NCBI RefSeq assembly: GCF_012971725.1
Contig: NZ_CP048833.1
Coordinates: 3,348,001 to 3,412,000, forward strand
Reading direction: 5' to 3'
DNA from: Pseudomonas multiresinivorans
Lineage (GTDB): Bacteria; Pseudomonadota; Gammaproteobacteria; Pseudomonadales; Pseudomonadaceae
Length of the DNA: 64,000 nt
Below are positions 8,038 through 15,552 of the stretch, one piece after another (position 1 is the first letter of the stretch; the number at the start of each line of letters is the position of its first letter). The position numbers were made by a program, and so were the translations under genes. The notes under the pieces were generated by a model that had not been told where the DNA came from, ran no database searches, and saw only the letters and a list, made by a program, of their open reading frames with translations.

Positions 8038-9024
8038 ATGACGCCCACTTTTTCCCTGCCGCTGCCCGATGGCCGCCAACTGTCCGCCGACCGCGGCGCC
8101 ACAGGCCTGACCTTGCTGCTCGATGGCGAGCCGCTGCTGACTGCGCAACGCGAAGGCGAGTGCTGGCAGCTCAACGGTGCCGTCACCCGCGACGCCCTCT
8201 GGGCGCTGGCCTATTGGAGCTTTGCCGGCGAAGCGCAGTGTGAGCGCGTGCAGTTCGCTGCCGCCAACGTACCCGCCGAGGCCCTGGAGCAAGGCCTGGT
8301 GAGCCGTGATGAAGTCGGCGGGCGCCTGCAGGTCGAGCGTGCGGCCTTCTGGCAGCTGCCTGCTGCCTGGCACAAGGGCATCGCCAGTGCCGATTACCCG
8401 CAGGTCTATCGCATGAGCAGCGGCCGCCGTCATCCGCTGCGCGCACCCAAGCCGCAGGGTGAGGTCTATCGCCGCTTCGATGCGAAGTTGGGCCAATGGA
8501 TTTCCCTGCGCACCCTGGACATCGAGCTGGACCTGGAGCGCTTCAACCGCTGGCAGAACAGCCCGCGCGTGCTGGAGTTCTGGCAGGAAGGCGGCACCCT
8601 TGAACAGCACCGCGTCTACCTGGAAAAAGCCGCTGCCGACCCGCACACCACCACCCTGATCGGCAGCATCGACGACGAGCCCTTCGCCTACTACGAAGCC
8701 TACTGGGCCAAGGAAGACCGCATCGCGCCGTTCTACGAAGTGGGCGACTACGACCGCGGCATCCACATGCTGGTGGGCGAGGAATCCCATCGCGGGCCGC
8801 ACAAGGTGGAAAGCTGGATGACCGCCCTGGTGCATTACCTGCTGCTGGACGACCCGCGCACCCAGCGCATCGTCGCCGAGCCGCGCGCCGACAACGCGAA
8901 GATGATCGGCCACATGCAGCGCCTGGGCTTCTGGCGCGAGAAGGAATTCAACTTCCCGCACAAGCGCGCCGCGCTGATGGTGCAGAGCCGGGAAACCTTC
9001 TTCGAGCGTTGCGCCCTGTGCTGA
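8038..9024 (+). CDS. GNAT-type siderophore N-acyltransferase (IucB/RhbD-like)
   Basis: Predicted to acylate a hydroxylated amine on a siderophore building block. The 328-residue protein has a poorly conserved N-terminal half. From about residue 165 it carries the IucB/AlcB/MbtK-type acetyltransferase domain (LDIELDLERFNRWQNSPRVL, FYEVGDYDRGIHMLVGEES, HRGPHKVESWMTALVHYLLL). It ends with the acetyl-CoA region RIVAEPRADNAKMIGHMQRL and FWREKEFNFPHKRA. It follows pvdA by 98 bp on the same strand. With PvdA it would yield N5-acyl-N5-hydroxyornithine, the metal-binding unit of several non-pyoverdine siderophores. The acyl donor cannot be read from the sequence. Confidence 0.88.
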   Translation: MTPTFSLPLPDGRQLSADRGATGLTLLLDGEPLLTAQREGECWQLNGAVTRDALWALAYWSFAGEAQCERVQFAAANVPAEALEQGLVSRDEVGGRLQVERAAFWQLPAAWHKGIASADYPQVYRMSSGRRHPLRAPKPQGEVYRRFDAKLGQWISLRTLDIELDLERFNRWQNSPRVLEFWQEGGTLEQHRVYLEKAAADPHTTTLIGSIDDEPFAYYEAYWAKEDRIAPFYEVGDYDRGIHMLVGEESHRGPHKVESWMTALVHYLLLDDPRTQRIVAEPRADNAKMIGHMQRLGFWREKEFNFPHKRAALMVQSRETFFERCALC

Positions 9025-9055
9025 CAAGTTGGCGCTCCGTGGCTGAGGGCGGCGT

Positions 9056-9811
9056 GTGATCGCAGCCCTCGCGCCGTTGTATTTCGGCGAGTTCGTCAGC
9101 TACCGCGAGGTGCTGGTGACCCGCGACGATCCTCGTCCTTCGATACCGGTCCGCACGCTGCTCGAACGCGAGATGCTCGACAGCGTGCTGCGCCGCTTCG
9201 ATCCGCCCCACGCCGATGGTGATCGCCGCGCCCTGGCCTCGCAGTGGTCCAAGTGGTACCTGGTGCGGATCATCCCGCCGGCCGTGGCCGCCGCGCTGGT
9301 GCTCGGCCGCACGCTGCCGTTGGACTTCGACGACGTGGAAGTGGTGCTGGATGCCCAGGGCATTCCCGAGGCTTTCAAATTGCCGGGGGAGGGTGGCCCT
9401 TTTGCGGCGCCGCCGGGTGATCCGTTCCAGCGCTTCGCCCACTTGCTGGAAGATCACCTGCAACCCTTCGTGCAACGGCTCGCCGCCGAGGTGCGCCTGT
9501 CGCCCAGGGTGCTGTGGAGTAACGCCGGGAATTACTTCGAGTGGTTCATCGGCGAGATGGGCAAGCTACCGCCGCTGGCACCGATGCTGGGGCACGGTCG
9601 GGAGCTGCTGGAGACCGAGCGCCGGCCGGATGGCATGCGCAATCCACTGTTCAAGCCGATCCAGTATGTCGAGGTGTCCTGCGCGCAGCGCCCCGACGGG
9701 CTCTGGCGGCAGCGGCGGACCTGCTGCATTCGCTATCGGCTGGGGGAGATTGGCAATTGCGATAATTGCCCGTTGATCGATGAGCCGCCGGCGGAGTTGA
9801 GCGACCTTTAA
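9056..9811 (+). CDS. FhuF-like ferric-siderophore reductase
   Basis: Cytoplasmic iron-sulfur protein that reduces iron from imported hydroxamate complexes. The 251-residue protein ends with the diagnostic 2Fe-2S motif: CC near residue 221, ten residues, then C and NCP (CCIRYRLGEIGNCDNCPL). The core contains SQWSKWYLVRIIPP and SPRVLWSNAGNYFEWF, as in FhuF. The start is a GTG 31 bp after the acetyltransferase stop; an in-frame stop at 9044 excludes an earlier one. It completes a make-hydroxamate, then release-iron gene set. Confidence 0.88.
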   Translation: MIAALAPLYFGEFVSYREVLVTRDDPRPSIPVRTLLEREMLDSVLRRFDPPHADGDRRALASQWSKWYLVRIIPPAVAAALVLGRTLPLDFDDVEVVLDAQGIPEAFKLPGEGGPFAAPPGDPFQRFAHLLEDHLQPFVQRLAAEVRLSPRVLWSNAGNYFEWFIGEMGKLPPLAPMLGHGRELLETERRPDGMRNPLFKPIQYVEVSCAQRPDGLWRQRRTCCIRYRLGEIGNCDNCPLIDEPPAELSDL

Positions 9812-10150
9812 CTCCCGAGTCTGTGGAGGCTTTGTTCGCGAGCAAGCTCGCTCCTACGAAAAGCACACCGGGCCTGTAGGAGCGAGGGGGACGCCTAGTC
9901 CTTGCTCGCGAACCTGTACGGCACATCGTCTCCTGGCACGAGAAGACCTGGCGACAGGCAAACACATCGCGGACAAAGTCCGCTCCTACGCCAAGGCATT
10001 GCATCGCCGCTCTTGGGGCGGAGCGGAAGTCCTCTTTCAAAAACGACGCGTCCCTTGAACGCCGACGCTTGCCCTCGCGTAGGAGCGGACTCCGTCCGCG
10101 ATCGGTCCGACGCCGCTGTATGCCCGCGGCCGACATTCGAGGTCAGCCGT
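9812..10150. repeat. REP cluster between convergent genes
   Basis: No gene seen. Two REP families are present. Family A: 9835-9857 and an expanded copy at 9876-9913 whose loop carries 14 extra bases (GGGGACGCCTAGTC). Family B: 9966-9989 (ATCGCGGACAAAGTCCGCTC, then CTAC) and 10079-10102 (GTAGGAGCGGACTCCGTCCG, then CGAT). They sit between the convergent ends of the FhuF-like and FhuC-like genes, a usual REP location. Confidence 0.85.
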
Positions 10151-10930
10151 TCAGCGCAGATAACTGATCGGCGACCCATCCACCGGATTGCTCAGCACGC
10201 CCATGGGAATGCCGTAGATGTCTTCCAGCGTGTCCCCGCGCATCAGTTCGGCGGGGGAGCCCTGGGCCAGCAGGCGGCCGCCATGCAGGGCGATCAGGTG
10301 GTCGCAGTAGCGCGCCGCCATGTTGATGTCGTGCAGCACCACCAGCACGCCCAGGCCCAGCTCGCGGCTCAGTTCGTGGACGCGGGAGAGCACTTCCACC
10401 TGGTGGGCGATATCCAGCGCCGAGGTTGGTTCGTCCAGCAGCAGGTAGCGGCTGTTCTGCGCCAGCAGCATGGCCAGCCAGACGCGTTGGCGTTCGCCGC
10501 CGGAAAGCAGGTCCACCGGGCGGTCGGCGAAGGCCTGAGTGTCAGTCAGCTCCAGCGCGCGGTCGATCTGCTTGCGGTCTTCGCCGGTCACGCGGCCCAG
10601 CGCGCCGTGCCACGGGTACCGGCCGAAAGCGACCAGTTCGCGCACGGTCAGGCCGTCGGTCTGCGGCAGCTGTTGCGGCAGGTAGGCTACCTGGCGCGCG
10701 AAGTCGCGGTTGCCCCAGTCCTGCAGCGGCTTGCCGTCCAGGCGGATGCTGCCGCCACTGGCCTGTTGCTGGCGGGCCAGCAGCTTGAGCAGCGTGGATT
10801 TGCCCGAACCGTTGTGGCCGATCAGGCCGATCATGTTGCCGTCGGCCAACTGCAGGCTCAGCGGTTGCAGAAGGGTGCGACCGGGGACGCTGAAACTGAC
10901 ATTTTCCAGTTCGAACATGGGGTCATCCAT
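10151..10930 (-). CDS. FhuC-like ferric-siderophore ABC transporter ATPase (orphan)
   Basis: ATP-binding subunit of the FecCD-type iron/B12 uptake family, 259 residues from the first ATG. A start at 10918 (MFELENVSF) would give 255 and fits family ends equally well; neither has a clear ribosome-binding site. It shows Walker A GHNGSGKST (about residue 38), Q-loop YLPQQLPQTDGLTVRELVAF, signature LSGGERQRVWLAMLLAQ, Walker B LLLDEPTSALD and switch HDINMA. The linker FGRYPWHGALGR is characteristic of FhuC-like proteins. No permease or periplasmic binding protein gene is adjacent, so partners must be elsewhere. A good Fur box lies upstream. Confidence 0.9.
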   Translation of the reverse strand: MDDPMFELENVSFSVPGRTLLQPLSLQLADGNMIGLIGHNGSGKSTLLKLLARQQQASGGSIRLDGKPLQDWGNRDFARQVAYLPQQLPQTDGLTVRELVAFGRYPWHGALGRVTGEDRKQIDRALELTDTQAFADRPVDLLSGGERQRVWLAMLLAQNSRYLLLDEPTSALDIAHQVEVLSRVHELSRELGLGVLVVLHDINMAARYCDHLIALHGGRLLAQGSPAELMRGDTLEDIYGIPMGVLSNPVDGSPISYLR

Positions 10931-10976
10931 CAGGGCGGCAAGGCCGGAAAAAGCGGGAGCCCGACTCTAATCCAAT

Positions 10977-10991
10977 CGCTAATGGTTATCA
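10977..10991 (-). promoter_or_regulatory. Fur box upstream of the FhuC-like gene
   Basis: CGCTAATGGTTATCA matches 11 of 14 consensus Fur positions. It lies 47 bp upstream of the first ATG of the ATPase gene and 94 bp before the divergent helicase gene. It supports iron control of the orphan ATPase. Confidence 0.6.
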
Positions 10992-11084
10992 ATTTTCCAG
11001 AGGCTGGCGGAACCGCCGTATTGATTGCCTGTCCCTGACGTAAAGCGCTTATGATTCAACGTCGTACACGATCTGGTAGGGCCC

Positions 11085-13049
11085 ATGGAGTCTGCTGTCG
11101 AACGCTACAAACGCCTGCTCGCCGAGGCCCTGACGCGTTATTTCCCCCGTACCACCGAATACCTGCGCGCCGAACGCGAAGCGGCGCAGCCGCAGCCTCG
11201 TGGACGCGGCAAGACCAAGGGCAATGCCAAGGCGCCCGCCAAGCGCACGGCGAAAACCAAGAAGGATGGCGAGGGGCCTGCGCCCAGGCGCCCGCGAGCT
11301 CCGGCCGCAGCCGGTATCTACGGCACCGCCAAGGCGCCCGATGAACAGCTCGCCCTGGACATGCGCCAGCGAGTGGCCCAGGCCGCCGCCCACGGCGTGA
11401 TCAGCCAGCCATCGGACGAACAGTGGGCGATGATCGTCGCGCCCGAACCGCTGACCCGCATCTTCGCCGGCGCCGGCTCCGGCAAGTCGACGACCCTGGT
11501 CCTGCGCGTCGTCTACATGCTGTGCCACCTGGGCATCGACGCCGAGCGAGTGACGGTGATTTCCTTCACCAACGCATCCTGCGCCCAGCTGCGCGATCAA
11601 CTGGTGAAAGTGCTCGGCTATTGGGGCCATCCCTTCGACGCTGCCCAGGCGCGTCAGTGTGTGCGCACCTTCCATTCGGCCATGGGCACGCTGGCGAAAG
11701 TCGCGCTGAAGAACCCGCGCTGGTTCGAGCAACTGGACGAGCGCGCCCCGGCAGACGAACTGGACAACCCCTTGCTGGCAGGACGCCTGCGCCCGGCGCA
11801 GCAGCGGCTGCTCAAGCAGGTCTACCAGCAGTGCTATGCCGACCGGCACGAATTCCGTGTCCTGGCGCATCAGCTGCTGGAGCTGCCGCCACCGCCTGAA
11901 GCCGGCGAGGATGGCAAGCTGCCGCGCATCGGCAAGGCGCCGCTGGATGCCTTCAAGTTGTCTGGAGAATTCACCGCGCTGCCGCTGTTCGAAGCCTTCT
12001 ATGCCCAGGCCGGGTTCATCGAGAGCATCGGCCTGCGCATCGCCCAGCTGCAGCCAAAGAAGCTCGGCTGTCCGGCGCGCGAACGGCAGTTCGTCGAAGC
12101 GCTGCAACTGTTCTGGGTGGACTTCGAAAACGCGCTGCAGGAACAAGGCCTGCTGACCTTCAACCTGGCCTTCCAGCGCCTCACCGACCAGCTCGGTGAC
12201 GGCAAGTTGCCGGCCGCAGCCTTGGCGCCGTTCCAGCACCTGCTGATCGACGAGTTCCAGGATGTCTCGCCGCAGATCGTGCAGTGGCTGCAGGCGCTGC
12301 ACCGCGACCTCGCCAAGCGCGGCGAAGCCGTCAGCCTGATGGCCATCGGTGACGACTGGCAGTCCATCTACGCCTGGCGTGGCAGCTCGCCGGAGCTGTT
12401 CATGGACTTCGACCGGCATTTCCCCAGCAAGGGCCGGCGCAAGAGCCGCGTGCTGCTGCTGGAAACCAACTACCGCAGCATTGACCCGGTGATCCGTGAC
12501 GGTGAGCGGGTGCTGGTGGGCGTGGCCAACAAGCAGGCCAAGACCTGCCGCGCCTTCAAGTCAGCGGAAGCGGGGGATCACGGCGTGAAGCTGGTGCAGC
12601 GTTTCGATGCGCGCAACAGCTTGCCGATCCTGTTGGAGGAAATCCGCAAGCAGTGCGAGCACGTTGTCGCACACGGATCGCGGGAGAAGACCGCCGTGTT
12701 GCTGCTCAGCCGGCGCAATGAAACCCTGCAGACGATCCTCGGCGAGCTGGACCGCAAGCTGCCGGTGAAGGGCATGACCATCCACCGCGCCAAGGGCCTG
12801 CAGGCGGAAGTAGCGATCATCGTCGACGACTGCGCGCCACCGGAAAAACATCCGCTGCGCAGCGCGCTGTACGCGGCTTCGGGCTTCTTCGCCAGCAGCT
12901 ATGACCAGGCCCAGCAGGATGAGCAGCTGCGCCTGGCCTACGTGGCGATCACCCGTGGCGTGAGCCGGGTGTTCTGGTTCACGCGCAAGGCGCAGGGGCC
13001 GACGGCGATCCTGGCCATGCGGCGCAACGTGGAAGCTGCGCCGGCATGA
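11085..13049 (+). CDS. UvrD/Rep-family (SF1A) DNA helicase
   Basis: A 654-residue ATP-dependent DNA helicase. All SF1A motifs are visible: Walker A AGAGSGKST near residue 131, Ia VISFTNASCAQLRDQL, Walker B LIDEFQDVSPQ near 388, III GDDWQSIYAWRGS near 422, IV ETNYRS, V MTIHRAKGLQAEVAII near 565 and VI LAYVAITRGVSRVFW near 620. DEFQD and AITR replace the commoner DEYQD and ALTR. Residues 25-70 form a basic, alanine/lysine-rich linker (GRGKTKGNAKAPAKRTAKTK) that looks disordered and could bind nucleic acid. It is not UvrD itself, being shorter and divergent. A role in repair or replication restart is likely but the specific one is unknown. Confidence 0.9.
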   Translation: MESAVERYKRLLAEALTRYFPRTTEYLRAEREAAQPQPRGRGKTKGNAKAPAKRTAKTKKDGEGPAPRRPRAPAAAGIYGTAKAPDEQLALDMRQRVAQAAAHGVISQPSDEQWAMIVAPEPLTRIFAGAGSGKSTTLVLRVVYMLCHLGIDAERVTVISFTNASCAQLRDQLVKVLGYWGHPFDAAQARQCVRTFHSAMGTLAKVALKNPRWFEQLDERAPADELDNPLLAGRLRPAQQRLLKQVYQQCYADRHEFRVLAHQLLELPPPPEAGEDGKLPRIGKAPLDAFKLSGEFTALPLFEAFYAQAGFIESIGLRIAQLQPKKLGCPARERQFVEALQLFWVDFENALQEQGLLTFNLAFQRLTDQLGDGKLPAAALAPFQHLLIDEFQDVSPQIVQWLQALHRDLAKRGEAVSLMAIGDDWQSIYAWRGSSPELFMDFDRHFPSKGRRKSRVLLLETNYRSIDPVIRDGERVLVGVANKQAKTCRAFKSAEAGDHGVKLVQRFDARNSLPILLEEIRKQCEHVVAHGSREKTAVLLLSRRNETLQTILGELDRKLPVKGMTIHRAKGLQAEVAIIVDDCAPPEKHPLRSALYAASGFFASSYDQAQQDEQLRLAYVAITRGVSRVFWFTRKAQGPTAILAMRRNVEAAPA

Positions 13050-13052
13050 GGC

Positions 13053-13394
13053 TCAATCGTCGCGGGTGAGGACTTCCAGCAGTTCGATCTCGAACAGCAG
13101 GTTGGAGTTGGGCTGGATGTGCGCGCCGACCTGGCGCTCGCCGTAGGCCAGATGCGCCGGGACGAAGAGCTTGCGCTTGCCGCCGACCTTCATGCCCATC
13201 AGGCCCTGGTCCCAGCCCTTGATCACCCGGCCGGTGCCGATCACGCACTGGAAGGGCCGGCCCTTGTCGTAGGACGAATCGAAGACGGTGCCGTCCTCCA
13301 GGATGCCCTTGTACTGGGTGGTGATCAGGGCGCCCTTGACCACGGCCTTGCCGTCGCCGACGACGATATCTTCGATCTGCAGTTCGTTGCTCAT
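13053..13394 (-). CDS. FKBP-type peptidyl-prolyl cis-trans isomerase
   Basis: A 113-residue single-domain FKBP, the classic minimal size, catalysing proline isomerisation in proteins. The family blocks are present: ITTQYKGILEDGTVFDSSYD, GRVIKGWDQGLMGMKVGGKR, FVPAHLAYGERQVG and IQPNSNLLFEIELLEV. No signal peptide, so it is cytoplasmic. A longer frame starts at 13457, but MSNELQIEDIV is the natural start. It ends 3 bp from the convergent helicase gene. Confidence 0.95.
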   Translation of the reverse strand: MSNELQIEDIVVGDGKAVVKGALITTQYKGILEDGTVFDSSYDKGRPFQCVIGTGRVIKGWDQGLMGMKVGGKRKLFVPAHLAYGERQVGAHIQPNSNLLFEIELLEVLTRDD

Positions 13395-13460
13395 GGGGGT
13401 TCTCGTGTTGCGGTGGCGAAGGGCGTGCGTTTTCGCAGGAATGCGCGGCGCTGGCAAGCC

Positions 13461-13865
13461 TCATTCGGGCTTGGCGTAGAGACTCGCCTGCTGCCCGCTG
13501 CGGGCGCGCCCCCAGATTTCCTCGTCGCTCAGGCCGGTCTGGATCAGCTCCACCGGGACACCGCCGTCGATGATCACCGCGACGCGATAGTCGTCGATGG
13601 GCTCGTAAGGGCCGAGGATCACTTCCTTGCCCCGTACCGCACGTTCCAGGTCGGAAACCTTGAAGGCGGGATGTGGCTGAGTGCGCATGAGTGCGTGCAA
13701 CGTGCTGCCAGGGCCGAATCGGTGGTACTGCACATGCAGCAGCTCGGTACTCGCATCGCTGGTGTACATGTCGTAAAGCGCGCTGTAGCGCTCGCCGTCG
13801 CGCGGCTGGTCGGTGGGGATGCCCATGTGGTGGAACTCGTAGGTGACGCCGTCGCACTCGAACAT
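13461..13865 (-). CDS. Small VOC/glyoxalase-fold-like protein
   Basis: A 134-residue cytoplasmic protein. The start MFECDGVTYEFHHMGIPTD is chosen because the upstream extension of the frame is arginine/proline-rich and unconserved-looking. FHHMGIPTD, DMYTSDASTELLHVQYHRFG, HPAFKVSDLERAVRGKEVIL and VAVIIDGGVPVELIQTG resemble the beta-alpha-beta-beta-beta units of the vicinal-oxygen-chelate fold, with candidate metal-ligand histidine and glutamate residues. The substrate is unknown. It lies 66 bp from the FKBP gene on the same strand and may be co-transcribed. Confidence 0.7.
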   Translation of the reverse strand: MFECDGVTYEFHHMGIPTDQPRDGERYSALYDMYTSDASTELLHVQYHRFGPGSTLHALMRTQPHPAFKVSDLERAVRGKEVILGPYEPIDDYRVAVIIDGGVPVELIQTGLSDEEIWGRARSGQQASLYAKPE

Positions 13866-14044
13866 GCAGGGAGCCCTCGCTGAAGCAGGCGAGCAGTCTG
13901 CTCCCGCAGCGGGAGGCCGTCGAGCCTGACCGTCCGTCGTAAAACGCCACGGCGGCGGGAAATCCGCGGAATCCGGGCAATGCTCAGCAAGCTGGATGGC
14001 GCGCGCCATCGGGGTCGGCAATCGAACCTCACAAGGAGACCGAC

Positions 14045-14515
14045 ATGAAGCACCTCAAGCATGGATTCCTCGCCTGGCTCTGCGCGTTCCTGGTCGGCTG
14101 CGCCGCCATGGATGCCGGCGGGGGCGGTAGCGGCAACGGCGCGCCGGGAGAAATGGAGATTCGTACCGGGGTGGTCGAGCAGGTGACCGATACCCAGGTG
14201 AAGACCAACCATGACACGGGTGTCGGCGCCATTCTCGGTGGCCTCGGCGGTGTGGCGCTGGGCAGCCTGATCGGCCGCGGTACCGGGCGCGACGTGGCGA
14301 TGATCGCGGGCGCGCTGGCCGGTGGCGTGGGCGGCAACTATGCCGAGCAGCGCCAGTACGACAAACCCCAGGAAGCGCAGCAGATCATCGTGCGGATGAA
14401 GAACGGCGTGCTGGTGTCGGTGACCCAGCCGGTGAACGCCGAGCTCAAGCCCGGCAGCAAGGTCTACATCGAAGGGCAGGGCGCCGGGGCCCGCGTGGTG
14501 CCGCAGAACGACTGA
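14045..14515 (+). CDS. Glycine-zipper outer-membrane lipoprotein (SlyB/Pcp-like)
   Basis: A 156-residue lipoprotein with a 19-residue signal peptide and lipobox LVGC. A Gly/Ser-rich linker follows, then a region starting TGVVEQVTDTQV and the glycine-zipper segment GVGAILGGLGGVALGSLIGR with GALAGGVGGNYAEQ. This layout is that of the SlyB/OmpA-like 2TM lipoproteins involved in envelope integrity. The C-terminal domain (QIIVRMKNGVLVSVTQPVNA, PGSKVYIEGQGAGARVV) also matches. AAGGAG lies 7-8 bases before the ATG. It probably anchors in the outer membrane; the specific function is unknown. Confidence 0.85.
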   Translation: MKHLKHGFLAWLCAFLVGCAAMDAGGGGSGNGAPGEMEIRTGVVEQVTDTQVKTNHDTGVGAILGGLGGVALGSLIGRGTGRDVAMIAGALAGGVGGNYAEQRQYDKPQEAQQIIVRMKNGVLVSVTQPVNAELKPGSKVYIEGQGAGARVVPQND

Positions 14516-14517
14516 GT

Positions 14518-15429
14518 TCAGTCGACCAGCTCGGCCAGCGCCCAGTCGCGGAAGGCCTTCACCCGCGGGTCTTCTGCACTGGCCTGCGGGTAGACCAGGT
14601 TGTAGGCGTAGTCCTGGGCGACGCGCACGCCCAGCTCGAACGGCTGCACCAGCAGGCCCTGCTCCAGTTCGCGGGCGACCATGGCCTGGTCGGCCAGCCC
14701 GACCGCGCCGCCTTCCAGCACGGCCTGCACCACGTGGCTGGTGTCCTCGAAGGTCACGCAGTTGCCGGCGTCGAAGTCTTCCACGCCGGCGGCTGCCATC
14801 CAGCGCGACCAGTCCGGCCAGGCGGCGCCTTCGGTCTCGCACACCACATGGCACAAGGTATGGGCCTGCAGGTCGCGCGGCTCGTGCAAGGGCGGGCCTT
14901 CGGTGAGCAGGCTCGGGCAGCACACCGGCACTATCTGGGTATCGAACAGGCGCTCCGCGACCAGGCCGGGGTAGTGTCCGCTGCCGAAGCGGATGGCCAG
15001 ATCGATGTCGTCGAAGGCGAAATCCCGCAACTCGTCGCTGACGTCGAAACTGAGCTTCAACCCCGGATGCAGGGCGCGGAATTTCGGCAGGCGCGGCAGC
15101 AGCCAGTGCGTGGCGAACCGGGCAGTCAGCGAGACCCGTAGTTGTTCCGAAGTCCGCGCCAACCGTCGGGCACGCACGGTGGCGCGGTGCAGCAGACCGA
15201 GGGACTCGACTGCCGCTTCGAGCAGCAACGCGCCTGCCGGGGTCAGCTGGATGCTGCGACTGGTGCGCACGAACAAGCCAAGGCCGAGCTGGTCTTCCAG
15301 CTCCTTGATCTGGTGGCTGACCGCGGCCGGCGTCAGGCCGACTTCTTCCGCCGCGCGGGTGAAATTGAGGTGACGGCCAGCCGCCTCGAAGGTGCGCAGG
15401 CTGCGGATACCGGGAAAGGAACGACTCAT
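14518..15429 (-). CDS. LysR-family transcriptional regulator (GcvA-like)
   Basis: A 303-residue LysR regulator. The N-terminal winged HTH shows the GcvA-type sequence LRTFEAAGRHLNFTRAAEEV and LTPAAVSHQIKELEDQLG. The effector domain follows from about residue 90 (RVSLTARFATHWLLPRLPKF, DIDLAIRFGSGHYPGL). It is divergent from the class IV aminotransferase gene at 15553. The 123-bp gap carries an exact 11-bp inverted repeat, so it probably controls that gene and itself. Confidence 0.93.
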   Translation of the reverse strand: MSRSFPGIRSLRTFEAAGRHLNFTRAAEEVGLTPAAVSHQIKELEDQLGLGLFVRTSRSIQLTPAGALLLEAAVESLGLLHRATVRARRLARTSEQLRVSLTARFATHWLLPRLPKFRALHPGLKLSFDVSDELRDFAFDDIDLAIRFGSGHYPGLVAERLFDTQIVPVCCPSLLTEGPPLHEPRDLQAHTLCHVVCETEGAAWPDWSRWMAAAGVEDFDAGNCVTFEDTSHVVQAVLEGGAVGLADQAMVARELEQGLLVQPFELGVRVAQDYAYNLVYPQASAEDPRVKAFRDWALAELVD

Positions 15430-15430
15430 C

Positions 15431-15530
15431 GATCTTCAAATCCTGCTTGATGATCCGTCGAGAAATACTCGTTTCTCCTGGCTTCGTCAAAGGCCGATAG
15501 TGATCTCACCTGATGTTGAATTTGAAGATC
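15431..15530. promoter_or_regulatory. Inverted repeat in the LysR/aminotransferase divergent promoter
   Basis: GATCTTCAAAT at 15431-15441 is matched by its exact reverse complement ATTTGAAGATC at 15520-15530. The arms lie immediately next to the two divergent starts, 78 bp apart. TTCAA/TTGAA half-sites inside the arms suit LysR binding and DNA looping; the regulator is inferred. Confidence 0.55.
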
Positions 15531-15552
15531 ACCGAGCAGAGGAAGCCACGCC

